NCBI RefSeq assembly: GCF_000379445.1
Contig: NZ_KB902271.1
Coordinates: 62,001-126,000 of the forward strand
Origin: Fangia hongkongensis FSC776 = DSM 21703
GTDB taxonomy: Bacteria; Pseudomonadota; Gammaproteobacteria; Francisellales; Francisellaceae
Length of the DNA stretch: 64,000 nucleotides
Reading direction: 5' to 3'
The notes beneath the pieces were generated by a model that saw only the letters and a program-made list of their open reading frames with translations, did not search any database and was not told where the DNA came from. Positions 9,274 through 18,228 of this stretch are shown piece after piece. Each line of letters starts with the position of its first letter. Positions within the stretch are counted from its first letter, which is position 1. A program made the position numbers and the translations under genes.

Positions 9274-10590
9274 TTACATCATTGGTTGCTGTGGCATTGT
9301 GTTTCTAATTAAATCGAAGAAATCTTCTTTTTCATCTTCAACTTTAGCCTGATCACACACCCAGTCAACAAGCTTATTCTCAATGACAACCGCTTTAATA
9401 TTGTCAAATTCTTTTTTGTCTTTTTTAACATGTGTGCGTACTTCATCAGCATCTTCATAAACAGAAGCCATCTCTTCAATCATCGCATCGATTGAAGCTT
9501 CATCCGCTTCAAATTTTTGCTGATCTACAATTGCATTGATAATTAGACCAAGCTTCACATCATGTTTTGCTTTTTCTTCAAAAATATTATCAGGAATATC
9601 TTCTGCCTTAAGCTTAGCATTAGCACCGCCCATGCGCTTTAAAAGATCATTTTTAGCACGATCGATTTCTCTTTTTACTAACGCTTTTGGCACTTCAACT
9701 TCAATCGCTTTTACCAAACCATCAAACACTTGTGATTTAACCTTGCGCTGTGTGGCAGCTTTAAGCTCACGCGCCATATTCTGTTTGATTTCAGTATAAA
9801 ACTCTTCTTCGCCGCCTTTGATACCAAATTTCTCAACGAACTCAGCATCGATCTCAGGCAAACTTGCTTCTTTGATATCTTTAACAATAATATCAAACTC
9901 AGCTTCTTTACCCTTTAGCTCTTCATTTTGATAATCTTCAGGGAAAGTCACTGTAATCGTTTTCTCTTGGTCTTTTTTCATGCCAACGATTCCCTCTTCA
10001 AAACCAGGGATCATTTGACCTGAGCCAATGGTTACCTCAGAGGCATCAGCAGAGCCACCTTCAAAAACTTCACCATCAACACGACCGACAAAATCAATCG
10101 TCACTTTGTCTTCTTCTTTGACTTCACGATCAACTTCATTCCACGTAGCCAACTGCTTGCGAAGATTTGCAATCATTTTCTCATGTTCTTTCTCACCAAG
10201 CTCAACAACTGGTTTTTTCACTTCAATCGTGTCTAATTTCTCAATAGCAATCTCTGGGAAAAGCTCAACATCAACATTGAACTTAAGCTCTTTACCTTCT
10301 TCATTTTGAACAATCTCAACTTCCACACCAGCTGCGTTTAGTTTTTCATCTTCAATTGCTTTTGCATATTTCGCTGGTAAAACATCACCAAGCACTTCAA
10401 AGCGAACTTGCTCACCGTATTTTTTCTTAATAACACCAGCTGGCACCTTGCCCGGTCTAAAACCATCAACACGTGCAGTCTTTGCAATTTTTTTAATGCG
10501 CTTAGACACTTCCTGATCAACTTCACTTGCAGGAATCTCAACATTTAAAATGCAGTGAATACCTTCTTTTTTCTCAACTGATACTTGCAT
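9274..10590 (-). CDS. tig: trigger factor, ribosome-bound chaperone
   Basis: Trigger factor meets nascent chains at the ribosome exit. The 438-residue product has the N-terminal ribosome-binding domain with the signature GFRPGKVPAGVIKKKYG at about 44-60, a central FKBP-like PPIase domain (KVTIDFVGRVDGEVFEGGSA at about 162-181) and a helical C-terminal chaperone domain. The ATG is preceded by AAGGATAA. It leads the tig-clpP-clpX-lon order found across gammaproteobacteria and is closed by its own terminator at 9202-9224. Confidence 0.97.
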   Translation of the reverse strand: MQVSVEKKEGIHCILNVEIPASEVDQEVSKRIKKIAKTARVDGFRPGKVPAGVIKKKYGEQVRFEVLGDVLPAKYAKAIEDEKLNAAGVEVEIVQNEEGKELKFNVDVELFPEIAIEKLDTIEVKKPVVELGEKEHEKMIANLRKQLATWNEVDREVKEEDKVTIDFVGRVDGEVFEGGSADASEVTIGSGQMIPGFEEGIVGMKKDQEKTITVTFPEDYQNEELKGKEAEFDIIVKDIKEASLPEIDAEFVEKFGIKGGEEEFYTEIKQNMARELKAATQRKVKSQVFDGLVKAIEVEVPKALVKREIDRAKNDLLKRMGGANAKLKAEDIPDNIFEEKAKHDVKLGLIINAIVDQQKFEADEASIDAMIEEMASVYEDADEVRTHVKKDKKEFDNIKAVVIENKLVDWVCDQAKVEDEKEDFFDLIRNTMPQQPMM

Positions 10591-10743
10591 TATTTATCCT
10601 TAGTTTTACTTATGAAATCATCACTTTTCGCCAGCAGGTGTTAAATCATCAACCTGACTTTACATATAGGCAATAAGCTGTAATTTTTAGCACACGAGTG
10701 TATAATTTGCACGGGCAATTGTCCAGTTGTTTTACTGATTGTT

Positions 10744-12156
10744 TTATTCAGCTGGTTTAAGCTTTTGTAAAACAGCTTCAATCATCTGATATGCATCGCT
10801 TCTTTGCGACTGCTTGATGCCATTAAACATAATGCAAAAAATATAACGCTCTTTTTTTACTGGAAGATAATAACCACATAGAGAAGTTGCGGTTGATGCA
10901 GTACCTGTTTTTGCATACACTTTCGCTTTAAGCGCGAGCAATCTATTTTTTAAAGTGCCAGAAATACCAGCAACTGGAAGCGCATTAAAGAAATCTTTTT
11001 CAGTTTTTTGCCCCTGCATTTTAAATAAAAGATCAGATAGAAAATGTGCTGAGATTAAATCTTGCTCTGATGCGCCGGCGCCATCTTCAAACTGCATTGT
11101 TGCTAGATTAATATCAAGTTTTGCCTTAAGAATCTCTGTGATGGCTTTTTTCCCACTGGCAAACGTGCCAATACCATAATAATGCTGCCCCAACGTTTTC
11201 ATCAGCACTTGTGCATAAAAGTTATCTGAAATATTAAGCATATGCTTCACAAGCGCACTTAATGTGGCAGAATCATGACGCCCTAAATAGGTTAACCCAC
11301 TAGGCAAACCAGTAGTTTTAACCACCTTATTTGCAACTTTAATCTTGAGAGTTGATAGAGTCTTAGAGACACTTTTTTGCATATAAGCACCAGGATCCTG
11401 TATAGCAAAATAAAACTTATAACTCTCTCGCGCCGGCAAACAACCTGACAAGATCAGCTGATTATCTTTAGTCACATTAGCATTAAATTGACAATATTGC
11501 AGCGCCTTTTGATCCGCAGCCCTAAGGTGGCTTATAACTTTCTCATTTTCATTAAGCACAACAAATTGTTTGCTTTTTTGCTGTAAAGTGACAGGGAAAG
11601 CATTTTCATTTAAATTAAAAGCCGTTACCGGTGCATTGTAATAAAAATACGCTCCACTTTGACTCACATCAATTGGATAAGCTCTGCCAGAAAAGACGCG
11701 ATCAACAAGATAAATATCACCTTTAATCTCCGTGATCCCTTCTTTTTGAAGCTGCATTAATAATTGCACTAAATCTTGCGTAGTTAAACTTGGGTCGCCA
11801 CTAAAATCAATATATAAATTATTAATCACATGCTTTGAGAGCCTTTTGTCAAAATAGAGCGTGGTTTTAAAGCGATAATCACTGCCAAGATAAAGAAGCG
11901 CTGCTGCTGCAGTGACAAGTTTAAACACACTTCCCGGTTGAAAGGTTTTATCCTCATGATAGAACAGTATCTTTTTACCATTTTTTGCATCGATAATCCG
12001 AAGCGCAACGGAGGTGTTTGTTAGCTGGTACGCGGCTAAGCTTTTTTCAATATCATCACGACTCAGCGCGCCATAAGCACTCCCCACTGAAAGCATTGAA
12101 AACAGCAACAAGAAGCATACAGACACACAGCAAAAATAATGATTACTTTTCATCAC
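10744..12156 (-). CDS. dacB: D-alanyl-D-alanine carboxypeptidase/endopeptidase (PBP4 family)
   Basis: This 470-residue periplasmic enzyme trims or cleaves peptidoglycan peptides. It has a signal peptide ending near SVGSAYGA (about residue 30). All three penicillin-binding motifs are present: SxxK as Ser76-Val-Phe-Lys79 (QPGSVFKLVT), SxN in NISDNFYAQ and KTG in YAKTGTAS. The long insert between SxxK and SxN is typical of class C PBP4. A second Met codon follows the first directly, so the start could be one codon later. It stands after the HEPN gene, with a 133-bp gap that holds an 11-bp inverted repeat. Confidence 0.93.
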   Translation of the reverse strand: MMKSNHYFCCVSVCFLLLFSMLSVGSAYGALSRDDIEKSLAAYQLTNTSVALRIIDAKNGKKILFYHEDKTFQPGSVFKLVTAAAALLYLGSDYRFKTTLYFDKRLSKHVINNLYIDFSGDPSLTTQDLVQLLMQLQKEGITEIKGDIYLVDRVFSGRAYPIDVSQSGAYFYYNAPVTAFNLNENAFPVTLQQKSKQFVVLNENEKVISHLRAADQKALQYCQFNANVTKDNQLILSGCLPARESYKFYFAIQDPGAYMQKSVSKTLSTLKIKVANKVVKTTGLPSGLTYLGRHDSATLSALVKHMLNISDNFYAQVLMKTLGQHYYGIGTFASGKKAITEILKAKLDINLATMQFEDGAGASEQDLISAHFLSDLLFKMQGQKTEKDFFNALPVAGISGTLKNRLLALKAKVYAKTGTASTATSLCGYYLPVKKERYIFCIMFNGIKQSQRSDAYQMIEAVLQKLKPAE

Positions 12157-12210
12157 AATTCATCCACCTAGTTAATTCCCAATTTATCTGCTAACCGACA
12201 AATAGTCCTT

Positions 12211-12277
12211 TCATAAAATAAGTAGGTTAACAGGTTTATATCCATATGACAGCGCTAATATCAGCTTTATTTTATGA
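12211..12277. repeat. 11-bp perfect inverted repeat, 45-bp spacer
   Basis: TCATAAAATAA (12211-12221) and TTATTTTATGA (12267-12277) are perfect complements flanking 45 bp in the gap between the HEPN gene and dacB. There is no terminator T-run at a suitable place. It could be an operator, a recombination scar or a remnant of the element that brought the HEPN gene. Confidence 0.6.
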
Positions 12278-12289
12278 GCGCACCCCTCT

Positions 12290-13612
12290 CTACCTACTGG
12301 ATCCACCCAATATCACACTGTCCCATTTTATATCACGAAAGCAATCTCTCAATCTTAGCATATAAAGTCTTTCCGCATAGCTAAAACAGCTTTGCATTAA
12401 GGACTTCAAATCATTATTACCTTTTAGCTTCATGCGACCCGTATGAACTATATCAGACCTATATTTATATAGTTTTTTTAGCTGGTTATAAATCCTTTCC
12501 CTACTCTCATAATTACTCCCCAATAACCACGCTCCTCGTGAGCGAAATTTACTTGTTGGAGAGTCACTGCCATCACTTTTATCACTCAATATCATTTCTA
12601 ACGCTATACAAAGCTCAAGTAAACAGTTCTGAATATCCTCTAATTTATCGGAAAATATGGTCTTTGCTTTGCAAAGCCGTTGCACTCCGATCCTATATCT
12701 AATGATTTTATCGTTCTCCGATATTCCGAAACCCTTTATTTTATTAAAATCGCCCCATATTTTTTTTAGAGCTTCGACCTGTTCACTTGATAACACGGGA
12801 TTAACAATAACTCTAGGGGACGGCATAAAAAAACCACTTCCAGACTTAGCTCCACCAAAACAAAAAGGAGTCTCACTTGAGTACGAGCTATGAAACTTAC
12901 TTATAGCAACAACATTCTTAACCACATTTAAAAGCAAGCCTAAATCTGCCAAATCATTCCATACCTTCTCGGCACCAGCCTCTAATTTTTTATTTTCCAC
13001 TGTTGCCCATTTAGTTTCAACGGGCATATTATCCACATAGTCATGCATAGAGTATTTCAGCATTTGAACCTTTTTTACAATAGCACAGCATTCTTTAGGC
13101 AATTGAGGGCTTATCAAACCATCCACTCTATGACGTAACAAATATTCTTTTACATTGCAATCCACCATGTTTTCTATGGGTTTAATTGTGAATTCGTCAT
13201 CCAAAGAAATATCTTCATTAACTGTAACCCCAACCAGCCAAAGAGCAACTTCTACATTTATATAAGGGTCTTCACTTAAATATTTATCAAGCTTTTGATT
13301 TGCTAGCAATACTCCTTCTTCGCGAGACACCCCACCTAAATTCACCATCTGTAAATACCACTTTTTTATTGAATTCAAATCAAAGCGCCTACTACCACCC
13401 AAAGTTTTGAGCAATTGCCCATTAACTTTACTTGTTTTACCTTCCCAGTCATATCTAGATAAAGTATCAGCTATCATGCCATTAGTAGGTTGAGAATCTA
13501 ATGCATCTTGGTAAAGCCTCTCCAAACGACATTCATAGTCATCATTAACGATGTGCCTATTAATGTATGTTTTTTCAATATTAATATTCCCCAGATTTGA
13601 TTTACACACCAT
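12290..13612 (-). CDS. Apea-like HEPN domain protein, putative RNase/defence gene
   Basis: This 440-residue protein has no enzyme family I can name over its first 300 residues. Its C-terminal part looks like the Apea-like HEPN domain, with the Rx4H motif Arg385-Ser-Asp-Ile-Val-His390 in a helix preceded by LLELCIALEMIL. HEPN domains with Rx4-6H are usually metal-independent RNases used in phage defence or toxin systems. I chose the ATG at 13612, which has AGAGGA 8-9 nt upstream; a TTG at 13633 is also in frame. A promoter-like pair at 13648-13676 would drive it alone. It sits between xerD and dacB with no visible antitoxin partner, which suggests a laterally acquired single gene. RNase activity is inference. 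Confidence 0.7.
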   Translation of the reverse strand: MVCKSNLGNINIEKTYINRHIVNDDYECRLERLYQDALDSQPTNGMIADTLSRYDWEGKTSKVNGQLLKTLGGSRRFDLNSIKKWYLQMVNLGGVSREEGVLLANQKLDKYLSEDPYINVEVALWLVGVTVNEDISLDDEFTIKPIENMVDCNVKEYLLRHRVDGLISPQLPKECCAIVKKVQMLKYSMHDYVDNMPVETKWATVENKKLEAGAEKVWNDLADLGLLLNVVKNVVAISKFHSSYSSETPFCFGGAKSGSGFFMPSPRVIVNPVLSSEQVEALKKIWGDFNKIKGFGISENDKIIRYRIGVQRLCKAKTIFSDKLEDIQNCLLELCIALEMILSDKSDGSDSPTSKFRSRGAWLLGSNYESRERIYNQLKKLYKYRSDIVHTGRMKLKGNNDLKSLMQSCFSYAERLYMLRLRDCFRDIKWDSVILGGSSR

Positions 13613-13647
13613 AGCTACTTCCTCTAACTTCAACTCCTATCTAAGTC

Positions 13648-13676
13648 ATCCTAAATTCCCTACTTAAGACAGTCAA
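13648..13676 (-). promoter_or_regulatory. candidate promoter of the HEPN gene
   Basis: On the minus strand TTGACT (13671-13676) and TAGGAT (13648-13653) are 17 bp apart. The -35 box overlaps the end of xerD. A transcript would start about 30 nt before the ATG at 13612 and include its GAGG ribosome-binding site. Confidence 0.5.
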
Positions 13677-14563
13677 GCACGGGGATGATGCTTATTAAAA
13701 AGTTGCTGGAGCCGCACTTGTGAAATATGCGTGTAAATTGTAGTGGTTGAAACACTGCTATGTCCAAGCAACATTTGTACAGAGCGAAGATCTGCCCCAT
13801 GATTAAGAAGATGTGTGGCAAATGCATGCCTTAGCGTGTGTGGAGAGATATCTTTACGAATACCGACCTCACCCACATAATGCTTAATACGGTGCCAAAA
13901 ACTTTGCCTTGTAATGCCTTTACGGTGCTGACTGACAAATACTTTTTCCTCTTTCAACCCTGAAAGCCAGTCTTTTCTTGTGGTGTCCAAATACTGTATG
14001 AGATACTCCAGCGCATATTCACCCATTGGCACAAGCCGCTCTTTTGAGCCTTTTCCCATCACTCTCACAATGCCTTGGCGCAAATTGACATCATTTAACT
14101 CAAGTGAGACAAGCTCTGTTACACGAAGCCCCGTTGCATATAAAAGCTCAAGCATCGCCTTGTCTCGAAGGCCAATATCTGTAGAAATATCTGGCGCATC
14201 GAGAAGCCTTGATACTTCAGTTTCATCAAGATCTTTTGGTAGTGATTTTACCATTTTAGGCAACACAAGACGCTTAGCGGGATTATCTGACACTTTGGCT
14301 TTATCCACGCCCCATTGGTAGAACTTACGCAGCGTAGAGATAACCCTAGCATTAGAGCGTGAGCTATAGTTTTTCTGTACACGAGAGGCAATAAATCGCT
14401 GCATCAGATCAAGATCAGCTGACCAACAATTTTTGTCATTTAGAAAGTTGAGATAGTGTGATAAGTCCGTTTTATAGGAAGAAAGCGTATTTTGGCTCAA
14501 GCCTTCAGCAAGCCATAAATCCTCTAAAAAGTCATCGACAACGTCCGTATTTGCCGAGCACAT
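13673..14563 (-). CDS. xerD: site-specific tyrosine recombinase XerD
   Basis: XerD works with XerC at the dif site to resolve chromosome dimers. The 296-residue protein has the N-terminal SAM-like core-binding domain and a C-terminal catalytic domain with Arg in ATGLRVTELV, the H-x-x-R box in SPHTLRHAFATHLLNHGADL, the GHSSVSTT loop and the nucleophile Tyr277 in TTIYTHIS. The length and the HGADLR box fit XerD rather than an integrase. It begins 6 bp after rplS, so it is probably co-transcribed with the ribosomal cluster. XerC is possible; I prefer XerD on overall resemblance. Confidence 0.9.
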   Translation of the reverse strand: MCSANTDVVDDFLEDLWLAEGLSQNTLSSYKTDLSHYLNFLNDKNCWSADLDLMQRFIASRVQKNYSSRSNARVISTLRKFYQWGVDKAKVSDNPAKRLVLPKMVKSLPKDLDETEVSRLLDAPDISTDIGLRDKAMLELLYATGLRVTELVSLELNDVNLRQGIVRVMGKGSKERLVPMGEYALEYLIQYLDTTRKDWLSGLKEEKVFVSQHRKGITRQSFWHRIKHYVGEVGIRKDISPHTLRHAFATHLLNHGADLRSVQMLLGHSSVSTTTIYTHISQVRLQQLFNKHHPRA

Positions 14564-14569
14564 AAAGCG

Positions 14570-14917
14570 TTATACTTTTTCTCTAATTCTCGCCGCTTTA
14601 CCAGTACGTCCACGCATATAGTAAAGTTTTGCACGACGAACTCTTGCACGTCTTTCAACAACAACACTCTCAATGATCGGGCTATGTGTTTGGAAAGTAC
14701 GTTCAACACCTTCACCTGAAGACATTTTTCTCACTGTAAATGCAGAATTAATCCCGCGGTTTTTAATTGCTAAAACAAAGCCTTTAAACGCCTGAACACG
14801 AGACTTATTTCCTTCTTTTACCCATACATTAACAGTAACAGAGTCACCTGGGGCAAAATCTGGAATGTCGCTACGCAACTGTGCATTTTCAACCATTTCT
14901 AAATATTTATTTTTCAT
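14570..14917 (-). CDS. rplS: 50S ribosomal protein L19
   Basis: L19 lies at the interface of the 30S and 50S subunits. The 115-residue product matches the family across its length ([66 protein letters not shown]). I chose the ATG at 14917 ([10 protein letters not shown]), with GGAG 6 nt upstream; the TTG at 14923 would be too close to that site. It is the last of the rpsP-rimM-trmD-rplS order and is followed by xerD after 6 bp. Confidence 0.97.
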   Translation of the reverse strand: MKNKYLEMVENAQLRSDIPDFAPGDSVTVNVWVKEGNKSRVQAFKGFVLAIKNRGINSAFTVRKMSSGEGVERTFQTHSPIIESVVVERRARVRRAKLYYMRGRTGKAARIREKV

Positions 14918-14950
14918 TTTCAACTCCTACGTTGTGCATTCTCTATCATT

Positions 14951-15703
14951 TTATTTATTTTCATCATCAAGATCGTGTTTAATCTTGTCGATAATTTTTT
15001 TATCGCTGTCCGATAGACATAGGCACTCAATCAAATCTTTGCGTCTCAAATAAGTACGTTCAAGCTTTTGTTTGTGACGCCATGCTTCAATCTTTTTATG
15101 ATCTCCAGATAACAGCACTTGAGGCACTGCATCACCATCATCCAGCATCTGAGGTCTGGTATAATGTGGACAGTCTAAAAGACCATCATAAAAAGAGTCT
15201 TCAACCGCTGAGTTTTCATCGTTTAGAACACCGGGCAACAAGCGGACAATACTATCCATCAACACCATTGCCGGCAGCTCTCCACCGCTTAAAACATAAT
15301 CGCCAATTGAAATTTCTTCATCAACATAACGCTCAATCAATCGCTCATCAACACCCTCATAGCGTCCACAAAGCAAGATCAAAGCATCTTCTTTGGAAAG
15401 TCGTTTTGCAGTTTCCTGCGTTAACGGTTTTCCTTGGGGCGACAAGTATACAACCTTAGCGTCTTTTGTTAAAGTTTTTTTTGCATCAACAATCGCCTTT
15501 TGTAATGGCTCATACATCATTACCATCCCAGGCCCACCACCAAAGGGGCGATCATCAATACTTTGATAGCGATTTTGAGCATACGCTCTTGGATTCATCA
15601 CGGTTATGTCAGCAACTTTATTTTTAATTGCCCGAGCACAAACGCCATCTTGCTGAAAAGCCTGAAACATGTCAGGAAATATACTAATCACTTTAAACTG
15701 CAT
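14951..15703 (-). CDS. trmD: tRNA (guanine-N1)-methyltransferase TrmD
   Basis: TrmD methylates G37 of tRNAs and so prevents +1 frameshifting. The 250-residue SPOUT-fold protein has the knot motifs [26 protein letters not shown] and [16 protein letters not shown], plus the opening [18 protein letters not shown]. It lies 8 bp after rimM and 33 bp before rplS in the conserved operon. Confidence 0.97.
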   Translation of the reverse strand: MQFKVISIFPDMFQAFQQDGVCARAIKNKVADITVMNPRAYAQNRYQSIDDRPFGGGPGMVMMYEPLQKAIVDAKKTLTKDAKVVYLSPQGKPLTQETAKRLSKEDALILLCGRYEGVDERLIERYVDEEISIGDYVLSGGELPAMVLMDSIVRLLPGVLNDENSAVEDSFYDGLLDCPHYTRPQMLDDGDAVPQVLLSGDHKKIEAWRHKQKLERTYLRRKDLIECLCLSDSDKKIIDKIKHDLDDENK

Positions 15704-15711
15704 TTTAAGCC

Positions 15712-16230
15712 TCAGACATAATCGTACTGCCAGCGCGTTAAAACCTCACGCTTATTAAAATCGACATCAATGACATAATCCTCAACAAATGGAATGAGGT
15801 ATTCTTTTTTATCTGCCTGACACAAAAGCACTTCGTTTGCACCGGTTTCAATGATGTCTTTAACCACACCAAAAGATTGCCCTTTTTCATTCACGACATC
15901 AAGTCCGATTAAATCACTCCAGTAAAACTCATCTTCTGTTAGCTGAGGGAGTGCTTCTCTTGGAACACCAATCAGTGAATTAGTGAAAAGCGCTGCATCT
16001 TCTTTTGTATGAACACCATCAAATTGAATAAGAAGTTTATCCCCTAAACGTGTCACTTTTTCATTCTCAAGCAACACCCACTTATTAGATCGATGTCTTT
16101 GGATAAACCATTTCCCATAAGAAAGCGCCGTCTCAACAGAGTCAGATAATACATAGAGCTTAAGCTCACCTTTTAGTCGATAAGGCGCACCCACTTTGGC
16201 AACGGTAATCATCGTTTCTTGTTTAGGCAT
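15712..16230 (-). CDS. rimM: ribosome maturation factor RimM
   Basis: RimM helps process the 3' domain of 16S rRNA and binds S19. The protein has an N-terminal RimM barrel ([21 protein letters not shown]) and a C-terminal PRC barrel ([44 protein letters not shown]). I prefer the ATG at 16230 ([10 protein letters not shown]), which has GGATG at a workable distance. An ATG at 16257 is in frame but sits directly behind the T-run of the rpsP terminator and has no ribosome-binding site. Confidence 0.92.
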   Translation of the reverse strand: MPKQETMITVAKVGAPYRLKGELKLYVLSDSVETALSYGKWFIQRHRSNKWVLLENEKVTRLGDKLLIQFDGVHTKEDAALFTNSLIGVPREALPQLTEDEFYWSDLIGLDVVNEKGQSFGVVKDIIETGANEVLLCQADKKEYLIPFVEDYVIDVDFNKREVLTRWQYDYV

Positions 16231-16263
16231 TTTATCATCCAGCGTCATTGCAATCATCTAAAG

Positions 16264-16299
16264 AAAAAAGCCCCAGTGTCTTCTTTAGACACTGAGGCT
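16264..16299 (-). terminator. intrinsic terminator/attenuator between rpsP and rimM
   Basis: On the minus strand GCCTCAGTGTC pairs with GACACTGGGGC (one G-U pair) around a 7-nt loop and is followed by TTTTTT. It lies directly after rpsP and just before rimM, so rimM, trmD and rplS are read through a partial terminator or from another promoter. Confidence 0.9.
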
Positions 16300-16320
16300 C
16301 ACATCTACTTAAAGTTCTGA

Positions 16321-16602
16321 TTATTCAGAAGCTTCTGCAGTTTCTACAACTTCTTTTTGCTCTTTACGTGCAGCTTTTACTAAAGAGGTTACACGATCAG
16401 ACATTTTAGCGCCAGTGCCAACCCAGTAGTCAACACGGTCTAAATCGATACGAACACGCTCTTCGTGCTCTTTTGCTAATGGGTTAAAAAAGCCGATTCT
16501 TTCGATAGGACGACCATCACGCGCTTTACGGCTATCTGTTACCACGATACGATAAAATGGACGCTTCTTAGCACCACCTCTTGACATACGAATTACAACC
16601 AT
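16321..16602 (-). CDS. rpsP: 30S ribosomal protein S16
   Basis: S16 is an early-assembly protein of the 30S subunit. The 93-residue product matches the family ([43 protein letters not shown]) and has a short acidic tail. GGAG stands 8 nt before the ATG. It opens the ribosome/tRNA operon and is followed by a strong intrinsic terminator. The gene is divergent from sthA. Confidence 0.97.
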   Translation of the reverse strand: MVVIRMSRGGAKKRPFYRIVVTDSRKARDGRPIERIGFFNPLAKEHEERVRIDLDRVDYWVGTGAKMSDRVTSLVKAARKEQKEVVETAEASE

Positions 16603-16773
16603 TGATATTTCTCCAAATGTTTATTTTATTTATTGTTGCTCTAGAATTTGCTCACAAACAAGTCCAATAGGTTGACAAAACTCATTTGATACAAAAACGT
16701 CGCACATTTTACACACATACAAAGAAATATGCCAGCCATTTCAAAAGGAAAGTATTAAATTGCTTTGCTAGCT

Positions 16774-16802
16774 TTCACAAAAAACGTGCGCTGTGCTACA
16801 AT
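16774..16802 (+). promoter_or_regulatory. sigma-70-type promoter of sthA
   Basis: TTCACA (16774-16779) and TACAAT (16797-16802) are 17 bp apart, each with five of six consensus bases. Transcription would start near 16809, about 25 nt before the first ATG of sthA. Confidence 0.75.
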
Positions 16803-16833
16803 TCCCATCAATTTAAAATCCCATCATGGGTAA

Positions 16834-18225
16834 ATGCAGGCACTAAACTATATGCAATATGATTATGACCTTATCGTTATTGGCAGCGGACCGGCAGGGG
16901 AAGGTGCGGCCATTAAAGCTGCTAAAGAAGGCTTAAGCGTCGCGATTGTTGAAGCGAATGATATTGGGGGCAATTGCACACACCAAGGAACTATTCCAAG
17001 TAAAGCACTTCGCCATGCAGTATCACACTTCTCTTTTCATGAAAAATATCATGACTATTCTTACCCACAAATGCTTGAAAATGCAGCACACGTTATCCAT
17101 CAACAAACAGACCTTAAAATTGGGTTTTATAAGCGCAACCAAGTGGACATTCTTCATGGTTTTGCAAGCTTCACTGACCCACATACTTTATGTATACAAC
17201 GTGAAACAGAACATGAAACGCTAAAAGAAACCTACCATGCGCGCTATTTTGTTATCGCCACAGGCTCAAGGCCCTATCATCCAAAAGATATTGACTTTTC
17301 TCACCCAAGAATCTTGGACAGTGACAGCGTGCTTATGCTTAAAGATAACCCAAGCTCTATTACCATCTATGGCGCAGGCGTGATTGGCTGCGAATATGCC
17401 TCTATTTTCCGCACACTTAAAATACGCGTGAATCTGATCAACAATAGAGAGCGCTTATTATCTTTTCTTGATAATGAAATCATTGATGCTTTAAGTTATC
17501 ACTTTCGCGAGCAAGGCATTCGCACAAGGCATAATGAATATTATGAAAGCATCGTCGCTGACAATGATGGCGTTACAATGAAGTTAAAGTCCAACAAAGT
17601 TATCAAGTCAGATTATCTTCTTTATGCACAAGGGCGTACAGGCAACACAGACAAACTAGGGCTCAAAAGCATTGGCATCGAGCCAAATATTCGTGGCTCT
17701 ATTGAAGTTAACGAGCACTATCAAACGCTCAAACACCCACATATCTATGCTGCAGGCGATGTGGTTGGCCACCCCTCTTTAGCTTCAGCCGCCTTTGACC
17801 AAGGACGCTTTGCTGCCACACATATCAGTACAGGAAAGTGTGATGCACACCTCATTAAAGATATTCCAACTGGTATCTACACACTGCCTGAGATCAGCTC
17901 AGTTGGCAAAACTGAACAAGAGCTTACAAATGAGAAAGTGCCTTATGAAGTTGGGCACGCCTTTTTTAAAGACCTTGCCAGAGCGCAAATATCAGGCAAA
18001 ACAACCGGCATGCTAAAGATTATTTTTCATCGTGACACGCTTAAGATTTTAGGCATTCACTGTTTTGGCAGCCAAGCATCTGAGATTATCCACATCGGGC
18101 AGGCAATCATGTCACAAAAAGGCAAAGCCAATAGTTTAATGTATTTTATTAATACCACATTCAACTACCCAACAATGGCTGAAGGTTATCGCGTTGCCGC
18201 ACTCAATGGACTTAATCGGTTATAA
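16834..18225 (+). CDS. sthA: soluble pyridine nucleotide transhydrogenase
   Basis: SthA is a flavoprotein that moves reducing equivalents between NADPH and NAD+. The 463-residue protein has the FAD motif [17 protein letters not shown], the NAD(P) motif [15 protein letters not shown], the second FAD motif [10 protein letters not shown] and the dimerisation domain of the disulphide reductase family. The position of the second redox cysteine is Thr ([17 protein letters not shown]), which separates SthA from true disulphide reductases such as Lpd. An in-frame ATG at 16852 ([11 protein letters not shown]) matches the family start more closely and may be the real one. Confidence 0.93.
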   Translation: MQALNYMQYDYDLIVIGSGPAGEGAAIKAAKEGLSVAIVEANDIGGNCTHQGTIPSKALRHAVSHFSFHEKYHDYSYPQMLENAAHVIHQQTDLKIGFYKRNQVDILHGFASFTDPHTLCIQRETEHETLKETYHARYFVIATGSRPYHPKDIDFSHPRILDSDSVLMLKDNPSSITIYGAGVIGCEYASIFRTLKIRVNLINNRERLLSFLDNEIIDALSYHFREQGIRTRHNEYYESIVADNDGVTMKLKSNKVIKSDYLLYAQGRTGNTDKLGLKSIGIEPNIRGSIEVNEHYQTLKHPHIYAAGDVVGHPSLASAAFDQGRFAATHISTGKCDAHLIKDIPTGIYTLPEISSVGKTEQELTNEKVPYEVGHAFFKDLARAQISGKTTGMLKIIFHRDTLKILGIHCFGSQASEIIHIGQAIMSQKGKANSLMYFINTTFNYPTMAEGYRVAALNGLNRL

Positions 18226-18228
18226 ATA

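Noticed and set aside
13980-14321. 113-codon frame antisense to xerD
   Set aside because: Serine-rich mirror of the recombinase coding strand, with no other support.
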